NCBI GenBank assembly: GCA_036381615.1
Contig: DASVCL010000029.1
Location: 1-58,844 of the forward strand
Origin: CALANV01 sp036381615
GTDB taxonomy: Bacteria > Pseudomonadota > Alphaproteobacteria > CACIAM-22H2
Length of the DNA stretch: 58,844 nt
Direction: 5' to 3'
Shown: one piece after another, positions 44,530 through 55,032 of the stretch
Numbering within the stretch: the first letter of the stretch is position 1
Layout: each line of letters opens with the position of its first letter
The notes under the pieces: model-generated
What the model was told of the DNA's origin: nothing
What the model saw: the letters and a program-made list of their open reading frames with translations, nothing else
Databases searched by the model: none
Translations under genes and position numbers: made by a program

Positions 44530-44784
44530 TTAATGAGTCGATGCGGCTGGCGGGCGCCGGGTTCCGCGCAGCCGCTTCGAGAGCCAAGCCTGGGCCTCGC
44601 CGAGGTCGCGAAAGATCATCGGCGGGTCCGACTGGATGCGCCGGTCACACGTTGCGGTCAGGATCACTTCGCCGTCCATGCCCGCACTCAGGATACCCCG
44701 GACGGCCCCCTCGGACAGAACAAGCCAGCCTGCGGCCCGGCGCCCGCGGTCACCGAGACGGATAGGATACAACACTGCAGTCAT
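44530..44784 (-). CDS. small conserved-looking protein of unknown function
   Basis: 84 aa. It starts at the ATG at 44782-44784 (MTAVLYPIRLGDRG), with GGGAA just upstream; the longer open frame above it is antisense to nothing known and lacks protein character. The sequence alternates short strands (GWLVLSEGAVRGILSAG, GEVILTATCDRRI) and ends in a helix (FRDLGEAQAWLSKRL). No family recognised. It sits 20 bases before the DUF6306-like gene on the same strand. Confidence 0.55.
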   Translation of the reverse strand: MTAVLYPIRLGDRGRRAAGWLVLSEGAVRGILSAGMDGEVILTATCDRRIQSDPPMIFRDLGEAQAWLSKRLRGTRRPPAASTH

Positions 44785-44861
44785 GTTCCCTATATGTTCA
44801 CATCCCGACCGCAAAACCGCAAGCGTCCAGGACGCCGAACCGGGCCGAGAATTTCGTGCAC

Positions 44862-45912
<1,051 letters not shown>

Positions 45913-45920
<8 letters not shown>

Positions 45921-46926
45921 CGCCGACAGCCCTCATCCGCACGTCGTCGCGGTCGTAGAGCCAGCACGCGACACGGCTGCGGTCGACATGGATCGGGTCG
46001 GGTCGTTCGACGCGGCAGCGGTCGAATGCCCTAGGACAGCGCGGGTGGAAGGCGCAGCCGGGCGGAATGGCGTTGAGCCGGGGCATGGCGCCGTCGATCT
46101 GCGTCAGCCGGGCATCGCGGCGGTCGATCTTGGGAATCGAACCCATGAGCCCGATCGTATAGGGATGCTTCGGTGTCTTGATGACATCCCGCACGGGGCC
46201 GATTTCGGCAATCCGGCCGGCATACATGACCGCGACGCGGTCCGCCGTCTCGGCGATCACGCCCATGTCGTGCGTCACCAGCATTACCGCCGTGCCGTGC
46301 TCGCGGCACAGCCGCTTCAGCAGAGTGATGATCTGGGCCTGGATCGAGACATCGAGCGCCGTGGTCGGCTCGTCCGCGATGACGAGGCGCGGGTTGGCAC
46401 AGAGCGCCAGCGCGATGACGACGCGCTGGCGCATGCCGCCGGAAAACTGGTGCGGATAGTGGTCGAACCGGCGCTCCGCCCCCGGAATGCCGACGTCCTG
46501 GAGCAGACGGATCGCGCGAGTCCGCGCCTCGGCCGGCGTGACGTCCAGGTGGGTCAGGATCGTCTCGGTCAACTGACGGCCGATCGTATAGAGCGGGTTC
46601 AGCGAGGTCAGAGGATCCTGGAAGACCGCGCCGATCTCCCTGCCCCGCAGGCGGCGCATCTGCTCGTATGGAAGATTGTCGATGCGGCGCCCGTCGAAAC
46701 GGATCTCGCCGCCGGCGATACGCCCGGGCGGCTCGAGCAGGCCGATGACGGCGGCCCCTGTAAGCGACTTGCCGGCGCCCGACTCTCCGACGACACCGAG
46801 CACCTCGCCCGGATCGATGTGGAATGAAATCCCGTCGACCGCGACGAGCGTACCGCGCCGCGTCGGAAACTCGACGCGCAGGTCGCGGACCTCCAGCAAG
46901 GGATGGTTGGCAGGCGGGCGCGCCAT
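45913..46926 (-). CDS. oligopeptide-type ABC transporter ATP-binding protein (DppD/OppD)
   Basis: About 337 aa starting at the ATG at 46924-46926 (MARPPANHPLLEV), just after the permease stop. Walker A GESGAGKS, signature FSGGMRQRVVIALAL, Walker B LVIADEPTTALD and LVTHDMGV are intact. The Cys-containing C-terminal tail (CAFHPRCPRAFDRC) is also present. An upstream in-frame ATG at 46971 would overlap the permease gene and is less likely. It pairs with the DppF-type ATPase in one operon. Confidence 0.94.
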
Positions 46927-46930
46927 GGCG

Positions 46931-47878
46931 TCAGCGGAGCTTGGGGTTGAGCGCATCGCGCAGCCAGTCACCCAGCAGATTCACGGCGAGCACCATGATC
47001 ACCAGGGCAGCGCCCGGGAACAGTGTGATCCACCATTCGCCCGAGAACAGGAAGTCGTTACCGACGCGGATCAAGGTGCCGAGCGACGGTTGCGTGGGCG
47101 GCATGCCGACGCCGAGGAAGGACAACGTCGCCTCGGTGATGATGGCGAGTGCCAGGTTGATGGTCGCAATCACGAGCACAGGGCCGATGACGTTCGGCAG
47201 AATATGGGAGAAGAGAATCCGGACCGGCCGCACGCCGATGACGCGGGCAGCCTGAACGTACTCCCTGTTCTTCTCGACCAGCGTCGATCCGCGGACCGTG
47301 CGCGCGTACTGCACCCAGTAGGACAGGCCGATCGCGAAGATCAGAACGTAAAGCGCGAGCTGATCGTGAAGGTCGCGCGGAAAGGCGGCGCGGACGATGC
47401 CGTCGATGAGCAGCGCGATCAGGATTGCCGGGAACGTGAGCTGCACGTCGGCGATGCGCATGATGAGCGAATCGAGCGCCCCGCCGGTATAGCCCGCGAC
47501 GAGACCGAGCGTGATGCCCAGCGCCATCGCGAAGATCACCGAACAGAAGCCGACGAGAAGCGAGATGCGGGCACCGTACATGATCGCCGACAGCAGGTCG
47601 CGGCCCTGATCGTCGGTGCCGAGGATGAAGCGCGCGTCGCCCTCCGCCATCCAGACGGGCGGGGTATAGGCGTCCATCAGATCGACGGAGCTGAGATCGA
47701 GCGGGTTGTGCGGCGCAATCCAGGGCGCGAGGAGCGCGCCCGTGAAGCACACGACGGTGACGACGGCGGCGGCGATCGTCAGCGGCGAACGCCGGAAACT
47801 GTAGAAAATGTCGCTGTCGAGAAAGCGCGCCCACAGGCCGGGCGTCGCCTTCGGCTTGGAGTCGAGCGTCGTCGCCAT
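46931..47878 (-). CDS. oligopeptide-type ABC transporter permease (DppC/OppC)
   Basis: 315-aa permease starting at the ATG at 47876-47878 (MATTLDSKPK). It has six helices, the FILGTDDQGRDLLSAIMYGARISL loop, the coupling segment EKNREYVQAARVIGVRPVRI and SFLGVGMPPTQPSLG. The longer open frame upstream is an out-of-context shadow of the DppB-type gene. It follows that gene by 5 bases. Confidence 0.93.
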   Translation of the reverse strand: MATTLDSKPKATPGLWARFLDSDIFYSFRRSPLTIAAAVVTVVCFTGALLAPWIAPHNPLDLSSVDLMDAYTPPVWMAEGDARFILGTDDQGRDLLSAIMYGARISLLVGFCSVIFAMALGITLGLVAGYTGGALDSLIMRIADVQLTFPAILIALLIDGIVRAAFPRDLHDQLALYVLIFAIGLSYWVQYARTVRGSTLVEKNREYVQAARVIGVRPVRILFSHILPNVIGPVLVIATINLALAIITEATLSFLGVGMPPTQPSLGTLIRVGNDFLFSGEWWITLFPGAALVIMVLAVNLLGDWLRDALNPKLR

Positions 47879-47883
47879 GCCGC

Positions 47884-48876
47884 TTATCCCGTATGTCCGC
47901 CCGCGATGCCGCGGTCGGCGCGCAATCGGGGGTCGACGACGTAGTAGAGAAGATCCACGATCAGGTTGATTACCACGAAGAAGAACGCGATCAAGCAAAG
48001 ATATGCGGCCATCACCGGGATGTCCGCGAAGCTCACCGACTGAATGAACAAGAGGCCCATGCCCGGCCACTGGAACACCGTCTCGGTGATGATGGAGAAG
48101 GCGATGATCGATCCGAGTTGCAGGCCGGTGATCGTGATCACCGGCACCAGCGTGTTCTTGAGCGCATGCCCGAAATGAATGGCGCGATTGGTGAGGCCGC
48201 GCGCGCGGGCGAACTTGATGTAATCGGTCCGCAGCACCTCGAGCATTTCCGACCGGACAAGCCGCATGATCAGCGTCATCTGGAACAGGCCGAGGGTAAT
48301 CGCCGGCAGGATCACCGCCTTGAGCCCGCTCACGGTGAGCAGACCCGTCGACCACCAGCCGACGCGGACGACGTCGCCCCGGCCGAACGAGGGCAGCCAG
48401 CCGAGGTGAACGGCGAACACGAAGATGAGCAGAATGCCGATGAGGAAGGTCGGCAGCGACACGCCGATCAGCGACACGGTCATGAACACCCGGCTCAGCC
48501 ATGACTCGCGGTTGAGGCCGGTATAGACGCCCATCGGGACGCCGACGACGAGCGCGAAGATGGCGGCGACCAGGCTCAGCTCGAGCGTCGCCGGCAGCCG
48601 TTCCGCGATCAGCTCGTCGACCGGCCGCGCCAGCCGGTAGGACAGCCCGAACTCGCCCTGTACCGCATTTTCCACGAAGCGGGCGAATTGCACGAAAAAC
48701 GGGCGGTCAAGGCCAAGCTCGGCTGCAATGCGGGCGCGGTCGGCCTCGGTGTAGTCCTGCCCAAGCATGATCGAGATGGGGTCGCCGACATACGTGAACA
48801 GCGAAAACGCGACGAACGCCACCACGAGCATAACCAGGACCGACTGAAGCAGGCGTCGGATGACGAAAGCGATCAT
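47884..48876 (-). CDS. oligopeptide-type ABC transporter permease (DppB/OppB)
   Basis: 330-aa permease with six helices. It has the typical N-terminal helix MIAFVIRRLLQSVLVMLVV, the PISIMLGQDYTEADRARIAAELGLDRP loop and the coupling region RSEMLEVLRTDYIKFARARGL. It is separated from the binding-protein gene by 169 bases that contain a very strong hairpin. Second gene of the minus-strand transport operon. Confidence 0.93.
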   Translation of the reverse strand: MIAFVIRRLLQSVLVMLVVAFVAFSLFTYVGDPISIMLGQDYTEADRARIAAELGLDRPFFVQFARFVENAVQGEFGLSYRLARPVDELIAERLPATLELSLVAAIFALVVGVPMGVYTGLNRESWLSRVFMTVSLIGVSLPTFLIGILLIFVFAVHLGWLPSFGRGDVVRVGWWSTGLLTVSGLKAVILPAITLGLFQMTLIMRLVRSEMLEVLRTDYIKFARARGLTNRAIHFGHALKNTLVPVITITGLQLGSIIAFSIITETVFQWPGMGLLFIQSVSFADIPVMAAYLCLIAFFFVVINLIVDLLYYVVDPRLRADRGIAGGHTG

Positions 48877-49002
48877 GTCATTCGCAGCAAGCGCGGGTTG
48901 CCGCGCGGGAATAGCGAGTTATGTCCCGGGAAGCAAGTGTACCATGCCAGTACGAACGAACGGGCGCAATTAATTCCACAACCCCGGATATTCCCACCGA
49001 TG

Positions 49003-49034
49003 GTCGGGCCCGCGCCCACGGGCGCGGGCCCGAC
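49003..49034 (-). other. very strong intercistronic hairpin after the binding-protein gene
   Basis: Perfect 15-bp GC stem GTCGGGCCCGCGCCC / GGGCGCGGGCCCGAC around only 2 central bases, starting 12 bases after the stop of the binding-protein gene. There is no U-run, and the permease genes continue on the same strand. It most likely protects the upstream mRNA from 3' decay or reduces read-through into the permease genes. Confidence 0.8.
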
Positions 49035-49045
49035 CCCTCGGGTCC

Positions 49046-50638
49046 TCAGTTGACGCTTACCCAGCGGACCTCGACGCGATTGTCCGCCCGGTGGACCACA
49101 TCGACGTTGCTCCGCATCGCCCACGGGATCACCTGGTGATGGAGCGGCACATGAGCGACCTGGGCGTTATGAAGCTTGAGCGCCTGGGCAATCAGACCAT
49201 TGCGCTTCTCCTGATCGATCTCGGCTTTGATCTGGTTGACCAGGGCATCGAACTCGGCGTTGGAGAAGCGGCCCAGGTTGAAGTTGCCGTCCCCGGTCTT
49301 GGGATCGACCGTCTGCGCCAAGCTCTGCAGCGAATAGAGCGCATCGAAGGTCGGAACGCCCCAGCCGAGCAGGTAGAAGCTGGTGTCATATTTCTGGATC
49401 TTCGGGAAGTAGGTCTGTCGCGGCATCGCATTCAGGCGCACCTGAATGCCGACCTGCGCGAGCATCGCGGTCACGGCCTGGCAGATCTCCTCGTCATTGA
49501 TGTAGCGATTGTTCGGGCAGTCGAGCACCACCTCGAAGCCGTTGGGATAACCCGCCTCGGCCAGGAGCTGCCTGGCGCGCGCCCGGTCGAGCGGAAGCCG
49601 GACGTCGGCCTCCTTCGTGAAGCCGTTCACCTGCGGCGCGATGATCGAGCCGGTCGGCAGAGAGAGGCCGCGCATGGTGCGGCTCTTGATCGCCTCGATA
49701 TCGATCGCGTGATAGACGGCCTGGCGAACGCGCAGGTCCTTGAACGGATTCCTGCCCTTTACGTTCGAATAGAGCAGCTCGTCGCGATGCTGGTCGAAGC
49801 CGAGGAAGATCGTCCGGTTCTCGTTGCCCTCGACGATCTTGATGTTGCCGCTCCGCTTCAGACGCTCGATGTCCTGCACCGGCGGATCGAGAACGAAATC
49901 GATCTCGCCCGACAGCAGCGCTGCGATGCGCGTCGCATCCGACTTGATCGGCTGATATACGATCTCAGTCACATTGCCGTCGCGTTTGCCCCACCAGCCG
50001 GGGTTCTCGACGAACACCGTGCGTACGTCCGGCTCGCGCGATTTCAGGATATAGGGCCCGGTGCCGTTCGCATTGCGCGCGGCATAGGTTTCCTCCTTCT
50101 CGACGAAGTTCTGGGGCCGGACGACGTTGTGCTTTTCCGCCCAGGCCTTGCTCATGATCCGCACCTCGGTCAGCTGCTGGAGCAGAACCGGGTTCGGACC
50201 GTCGGTCAGGATGTCGACCGTATGGTCGTCGACCTTGCGGGCCTCGGTGACGCCCGTGAGGTATTGCTTGAAATTCGATGTCGGCGCCATCGCCCGCTGG
50301 ACGGTGAAGACGACGTCGTCCGCCGTGAACGGCGTGCCGTCATGGAACTTCACGTTCTGGCGCAGCACGAAGCGCCAGCGATTGGGCTCCGGCTGGGTCC
50401 AAGAGACCGCCAGCGACGGCTCCAGCCTCATGTTCTTGTCGCGGGTGATCAGCGGTTCGTAGATCTGCGCCGCCACGGCGTTGTTGAGGCCCTCGTTCTG
50501 GCTGTGAGGGTCCATGGTCAGGATGTCGCCCTGACTCGACCAGCGGAACGTCTTGGCCTCCGCCCCGCCCAGCACCGCGCCTGTGATGACGGCAGCAACG
50601 GCCAGCCCGCCGGCCATGCGAACGGCATTCATGCGCAT
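49046..50638 (-). CDS. ABC transporter substrate-binding protein (peptide/family 5)
   Basis: 530-aa periplasmic binding protein with a Sec signal (MRMNAVRMAGGLAVAAVITGAV...GGAEA). The ATG at 50636-50638 has AGGGAGAG upstream. The body has NRWRFVLRQNVKFHDGTPFTADDVVF, the family 5 signature region, and REPDVRTVFVENPGWWGKRDGN. It is only distantly similar to the two tandem copies at 34.7-38.1 kb. It heads a complete operon with two permeases and two ATPases; the ligand is unknown (peptide, glutathione, opine or sugar are all known for the family). Confidence 0.92.
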   Translation of the reverse strand: MRMNAVRMAGGLAVAAVITGAVLGGAEAKTFRWSSQGDILTMDPHSQNEGLNNAVAAQIYEPLITRDKNMRLEPSLAVSWTQPEPNRWRFVLRQNVKFHDGTPFTADDVVFTVQRAMAPTSNFKQYLTGVTEARKVDDHTVDILTDGPNPVLLQQLTEVRIMSKAWAEKHNVVRPQNFVEKEETYAARNANGTGPYILKSREPDVRTVFVENPGWWGKRDGNVTEIVYQPIKSDATRIAALLSGEIDFVLDPPVQDIERLKRSGNIKIVEGNENRTIFLGFDQHRDELLYSNVKGRNPFKDLRVRQAVYHAIDIEAIKSRTMRGLSLPTGSIIAPQVNGFTKEADVRLPLDRARARQLLAEAGYPNGFEVVLDCPNNRYINDEEICQAVTAMLAQVGIQVRLNAMPRQTYFPKIQKYDTSFYLLGWGVPTFDALYSLQSLAQTVDPKTGDGNFNLGRFSNAEFDALVNQIKAEIDQEKRNGLIAQALKLHNAQVAHVPLHHQVIPWAMRSNVDVVHRADNRVEVRWVSVN

Positions 50639-50956
50639 CGCGCTCTCCCTGTTTGCCTGCTTGTTTACCTGTTTCTCGGGGGCGGCCGGTCGTCCCGCCT
50701 TCGTTCGAATCCTGGTGTTCCTGCAGATGACCATGCCCCCGGAACCTGGATTCAGCTAATCCGGTGCTCAGCGCCAAGTCAACGGGCCGGCGCCCATCAG
50801 CCTTGGCGCGACCTATCGGCGCGCCGCGAGCGATGGCGGTCGACACCCCGGGGGCGGCGCCCTAAAGTAAAGTTTCAATGCCGACACGAGCCGATCCGGG
50901 CGCAAAGCGCTCCGGGTCGCGCTGCCGCTTTCGAACACCCGCGAGGAGACCGGGGC
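50639..50956. promoter_or_regulatory. 318-base divergent intergenic region
   Basis: It lies between the binding-protein gene (minus) and the class III aminotransferase gene (plus) and should hold both promoters. Two inverted repeats stand out: GCGCCAAG / CTTGGCGC (50771-50778 with 50802-50809), and a hairpin of GAT-CCGG-GCGC with GCGC-(T)-CCGG-GTC (50893-50918, loop AAA, one bulged T), which lies about 38 bases before the aminotransferase ATG and so may sit in its leader. No gene was seen; the first 120 bases are pyrimidine-rich. Confidence 0.4.
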
Positions 50957-52363
50957 ATGAACGACGCACGCACCAACCATAGGGGCAACTCGATCAGCAG
51001 CCGCGACATCGCCAGCCTGATCCATCCATACACCAACCTGAAGGTTCACGAGCAGGAAGGCCCCCTCGTCATCTCCCGCGGCAAGGGCGTCTACATCTAC
51101 GACGATAGCGGCAAGGAATACATCGAAGGCCTGGCCGGGCTCTGGTGCACGTCACTCGGCTTCTCGGAGGAACGCCTGATCGAGGCTGCGGTGCGGCAGA
51201 TGCGTCATCTGCCCTCGTACCACGTCTTCGCGCAGAAATCGCACGAGCCCGGCATCGAGCTCGCCGAACGGCTGCTGAGCATCGCGCCGGTCCCGATGTC
51301 GAAGGTGTTCTTCGCGAATTCCGGGTCCGAGGCCAACGACACCGCGATCAAGCTGGTGTGGTACTACAACAATGCCCTCGGCAGGCCCAACAAGAAGAAG
51401 ATCATCTCGCGCATGCGCGCCTATCACGGCGTGACCATCGCGTCGGCGAGCCTGACCGGGCTGCCGGCCAACCATCGCGACTTCGACCTGCCGATCGCCA
51501 ACATCGTGCACGCTGACTGCCCGCATCATTACAGCTTCGCCGAGCCGGGCGAGAGCGAAGCGGCGTTCGTCGACCGGCTCGCCGACAACCTCGAGAAGCT
51601 GATCCAGCACGAGGGGCCCGAGACCATCGCGGCGTTCATCGCCGAGCCGGTGATGGGCGCGGGCGGCGTACTGATTCCGCCGCCCGGCTATTTCGCCAGG
51701 ATCCAGCCGATCCTCAAGAAATACGAGATCCTGTTCATCTGCGACGAGGTCATCTGCGGCTTTTACCGCACCGGCAATCTGTGGGGCGCCCAGACCTTCG
51801 ACATCCGTCCCGACATGATGACGATGGCGAAGGCGCTGTCCTCCGCCTATCTGCCGATCTCGGCCCTGCTCGTGTCCGAGCCGATCTATCGCGCCATGGT
51901 GAGTGAGAGCGAAAAAATCGGCACGTTCGGGCATGGGTTCACCTACTCCGCCCATCCGGCCGCTGCCGCCGTCGCGATCGAGACGCTGAAGATCTACGAG
52001 GAGCGCGACATCGGCAGCCATGTCCGACGGGTGGCCCCGCGCTTCCAGGCCGGCCTCGCCCGGTATGCCGATCACCCGCTCGTCGGCGAGGTCCAGTCGG
52101 TCGGGCTGATCGGCGCCATCCAGCTCGTCCGCAGCAAGTCGCCGCGCCAGTACTTCGAACCGGCTCAGGCTGTGGCGCCGTATTTCACCAAACGGGCGCA
52201 GGAGCATGGGCTGATCGTGCGGCCGCTGTTCGGCGACCGTGTCGCCCTGTGCCCACCGCTGATCATCAACGAAGATCAGATCGACGAGATGTTCCGGCGC
52301 TTCGGCCGCGCGCTCGACGACACGGCGGCAATGGTGCGGGAGAAGCAGCTCGCGCCCGTCTGA
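50957..52363 (+). CDS. class III (omega) aminotransferase
   Basis: 468-aa PLP enzyme of the omega-amino-acid/putrescine/beta-alanine-pyruvate transaminase group. Landmarks are HPYTNLKVHEQEGPLVI near the N-terminus, FFANSGSEANDTAIKLV, AYHGVTIASASLTG, FICDEVICGFYRTG, and the PLP lysine in MTMAKALSSAYLP (about Lys292). The ATG at 50957 has GGGG and GAGGAGA upstream; the open frame further 5' is antisense to the binding-protein gene. The polyamine-type ABC importer a few genes on makes an amine such as putrescine a plausible amino donor. Confidence 0.9.
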   Translation: MNDARTNHRGNSISSRDIASLIHPYTNLKVHEQEGPLVISRGKGVYIYDDSGKEYIEGLAGLWCTSLGFSEERLIEAAVRQMRHLPSYHVFAQKSHEPGIELAERLLSIAPVPMSKVFFANSGSEANDTAIKLVWYYNNALGRPNKKKIISRMRAYHGVTIASASLTGLPANHRDFDLPIANIVHADCPHHYSFAEPGESEAAFVDRLADNLEKLIQHEGPETIAAFIAEPVMGAGGVLIPPPGYFARIQPILKKYEILFICDEVICGFYRTGNLWGAQTFDIRPDMMTMAKALSSAYLPISALLVSEPIYRAMVSESEKIGTFGHGFTYSAHPAAAAVAIETLKIYEERDIGSHVRRVAPRFQAGLARYADHPLVGEVQSVGLIGAIQLVRSKSPRQYFEPAQAVAPYFTKRAQEHGLIVRPLFGDRVALCPPLIINEDQIDEMFRRFGRALDDTAAMVREKQLAPV

Positions 52364-52402
52364 ACCGGATCGGGCGCGCAGCCCCGGCTACCTCGTCGTT
52401 CC

Positions 52403-52432
52403 ACGCCCATCGGCCGAACCGCCGATGGGCGT
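52403..52432 (+). terminator. hairpin downstream of the class III aminotransferase gene
   Basis: Perfect 12-bp stem ACGCCCATCGGC / GCCGATGGGCGT with a 6-base loop, 40 bases after the stop. Only a short TTG follows instead of a U-run, so it may be an imperfect intrinsic terminator or a stabiliser. It separates this gene from hemA. Confidence 0.6.
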
Positions 52433-52565
52433 TGCCTGTACGCGAGGCCGGGCACGTTGTCGCACCGCCGCGAAACGGCCGCGTCAACCCTTTGCAGTTC
52501 CTGGCTTTGGTGGTTAACTGCCGCGCAACGAACGGGAAACCGGGATGAAGGGAGTGGATTCCCGG

Positions 52566-53777
52566 ATGGATTACGAGCGCTATTTCACCGGTGCGCTGAA
52601 CCGATTGCGCGCCGAGGGACGATACCGGGTCTTCGCGGATCTCGAGCGGATCTGCGGCGCCTTTCCGCGGGCGATCTGGCATGGACCGGACGGGCCGGTG
52701 GAAGTCACGGTGTGGTGCTCCAACGACTATCTCGGCATGGCGCAGCACCCGACCGTCCTCGCCGCCATGCAGGAGGCGCTCGCCCGTTGCGGCGCCGGCG
52801 CCGGCGGCACGCGGAACATCTCCGGTACCAATCACTATCACGTCCTGTTGGAACGGGAACTCGCCGAGCTGCACGGCAAAGAGGCCGCACTCATCTTTAC
52901 CTCCGGCTACAATGCCAACGAAGCTGCGCTGTCGACCATCGGCCGATTGCTGCCGGGCTGCGTGATCCTGTCGGATGCGCTCAATCACGCCTCGATGATC
53001 GAGGGTATCCGCCACAGCGGGTGCGAGAAGCAGATCTTCGCCCACAACGATCCGGCGGATCTCGAACGGCGGTTGAAGAGCATCGATCCGGCACGTCCCA
53101 AGCTGATCGCGTTTGAGTCGGTCTATTCGATGGACGGCGACATCGCGCCGATCGCGACATTCTGCGACCTTGCCGCGCGCTACGGCGCCATGACCTATCT
53201 CGACGAGGTTCATGCCGTGGGCCTCTACGGGCCGCACGGCGCCGGCATCGCCGAGCGCGACGGCGTCATGGACCGTGTCGACGTGATCCAGGGTACGCTT
53301 GCCAAGGGCTTCGGCATCGTCGGGGGTTACGTCACGGGCAAAAGCGCGGTGATCGATGCGATCCGCAGCTTCGCCCCCGGGTTCATCTTCTCGACGGCGA
53401 TGCCGCCGGTGATCGCGGCCGGTGCGCTCGCTTCCGTGCGGCATCTCCGGCAGAGTCAGGTCGAGCGCACGCGCCACCAGGAGCGCGCCGCGCGCCTGAA
53501 GCGGGCGCTTGCCGACGCAGGCCTTCCGGTGATGCCGTCGGCAAGCCATATCGTTCCGGTGTTCGTCGGCGATCCGGTCGCCTGCAAGCATGCATCGGAC
53601 GAGCTCCTGGTCCGGCACCGGATCTATGTGCAACCGATCAACTATCCGACGGTGCCGCGTGGCCGCGAGCGGCTCCGGATCACGCCGACGCCATACCATG
53701 ACGATGCCGAAATGGACCGTCTGGTCGACAGCCTTCAGGACGTTTGGGCCCGTCTGCGCCTCGCCCGTGCGGCGTGA
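52566..53777 (+). CDS. hemA: 5-aminolevulinate synthase
   Basis: 403-aa PLP enzyme (EC 2.3.1.37) that condenses glycine and succinyl-CoA to 5-aminolevulinate, the first step of tetrapyrrole synthesis by the Shemin route typical of alphaproteobacteria. Landmarks are WCSNDYLGM, GGTRNISGTNHYH, DALNHASMIEGIR, DEVHAVGLYG and the PLP lysine in GTLAKGFG. MDYERYF at 52566 with AGGGAG upstream is the usual family start; an ATG at 52545 would add seven residues. It lies 44 bases before the polyamine-type ABC ATPase gene on the same strand, an unusual neighbour. Confidence 0.95.
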   Translation: MDYERYFTGALNRLRAEGRYRVFADLERICGAFPRAIWHGPDGPVEVTVWCSNDYLGMAQHPTVLAAMQEALARCGAGAGGTRNISGTNHYHVLLERELAELHGKEAALIFTSGYNANEAALSTIGRLLPGCVILSDALNHASMIEGIRHSGCEKQIFAHNDPADLERRLKSIDPARPKLIAFESVYSMDGDIAPIATFCDLAARYGAMTYLDEVHAVGLYGPHGAGIAERDGVMDRVDVIQGTLAKGFGIVGGYVTGKSAVIDAIRSFAPGFIFSTAMPPVIAAGALASVRHLRQSQVERTRHQERAARLKRALADAGLPVMPSASHIVPVFVGDPVACKHASDELLVRHRIYVQPINYPTVPRGRERLRITPTPYHDDAEMDRLVDSLQDVWARLRLARAA

Positions 53778-53821
53778 CCGGACGGGCGGCGCGCACGCGC
53801 ATGGCCGCGCGGGAGCCTGAC

Positions 53822-54925
53822 ATGAGCAAACTGGGCCACGTCCTCGCCCAGCTTCGCGGCGTGCGAAAGACCTATGACGGCGAGACGCTCGTCGTCAAAG
53901 ATCTCAACCTCGATATCCTCGACGGGGAGTTCCTGACGCTGCTGGGGCCGTCGGGCTCGGGCAAGACTACGACCCTGATGATGCTCGCCGGGTTCGAAAC
54001 CCCGACGGCCGGGCAGATCATGCTGGCCGGCCGCGATCTCGTACGGGTGCCGCCGCACCGGCGCGACATCGGCGTGGTCTTTCAGAATTACGCGCTGTTC
54101 CCGCACATGACGGTCGCGGAAAACATCGCTTTTCCGCTGAGCGTGCGCGGCGTGTCGCGATCGGACATAGCGGTGCGGGTCGCACGCGCCCTCGATACGG
54201 TCAGGCTGTCGGGCTTCGGCGAACGGCGACCTGCGCAGCTGTCCGGCGGCCAGCAGCAGCGCGTCGCCCTTGCCCGCGCGCTCGTATTCGAGCCGAAACT
54301 CGTGCTGATGGACGAACCGCTCGGCGCCCTCGACAAGCAGCTCCGCGAGGAGATGCAACTCGAGATCCGCCACATCCACGAACGGCTGGGAATCACCATC
54401 GTCTATGTCACGCACGACCAGGCCGAAGCGCTCACCATGTCGGATCGGATCGCCGTCTTCCATCGCGGGGTGATCCAGCAGATCGACACGCCGGCCGCGG
54501 TCTACGAACAACCCCGCAATGCATTCGTCGCCAGCTTCATCGGCGAGAGCAATCGCCTCGCCGGCGTGGTCGAGGCGATCGATGGCGCACATTGCCGGGT
54601 GCGGCTCGACGACGGCACGCCGATCCTCGCAAGGCCCATTGACGTCGGAACCGGGGATGCGACGTCCGTTCTGCTGCGGCCGGAACGGATCACGCTCGCC
54701 GATCCGTCCGACCTTGACCAATCATCGGCACGCAACCGCCTGGCCGCCGAAATCCGCGAGGTGATCTATCTCGGCGACCATACGCGCATCCGGGTGTCGC
54801 TTGCCGGCCGGCACGACTGTGCGATCAAGCTTCCGGCCGGACGACGCAATCCCGCCCCCCTTCCGGGAATGCGTGTTGAGGCCGTTTTCGAGGCGGCAGA
54901 CTGCCTCGCGTTCAGGCCCGAATAG
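53822..54925 (+). CDS. ABC transporter ATP-binding protein (PotA type)
   Basis: 367-aa ATPase. Walker A GPSGSGKTT is at residues 42-50, signature LSGGQQQR at about 140-147, Walker B VLMDEPLGALD at 161-171 and the switch THDQ follow. The C-terminal TOBE domain (about 280-367, with VLLRPERITL) is that of spermidine/putrescine-type importers. Start at the ATG at 53822, with GGGAG upstream; the frame's earlier ATGs are in the hemA 3' end. First gene of the unit ATPase, binding protein, permease, permease. Confidence 0.94.
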   Translation: MSKLGHVLAQLRGVRKTYDGETLVVKDLNLDILDGEFLTLLGPSGSGKTTTLMMLAGFETPTAGQIMLAGRDLVRVPPHRRDIGVVFQNYALFPHMTVAENIAFPLSVRGVSRSDIAVRVARALDTVRLSGFGERRPAQLSGGQQQRVALARALVFEPKLVLMDEPLGALDKQLREEMQLEIRHIHERLGITIVYVTHDQAEALTMSDRIAVFHRGVIQQIDTPAAVYEQPRNAFVASFIGESNRLAGVVEAIDGAHCRVRLDDGTPILARPIDVGTGDATSVLLRPERITLADPSDLDQSSARNRLAAEIREVIYLGDHTRIRVSLAGRHDCAIKLPAGRRNPAPLPGMRVEAVFEAADCLAFRPE

Positions 54926-55032
54926 ACGCCGGGGCTGCCGTCCCGCCATCTTGTCGTTACCGCGGCCGAATCATAAACTCAGTGCCCTCGACTGGCCCCG
55001 TCAGAACGGGCCGCTTTCCCGTGGAGGCTCCG

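Noticed and set aside
49091..50956. Long plus-strand extension in front of the class III aminotransferase
   Set aside because: It is antisense to the oligopeptide-type binding-protein gene. The aminotransferase has a clear start at 50957.
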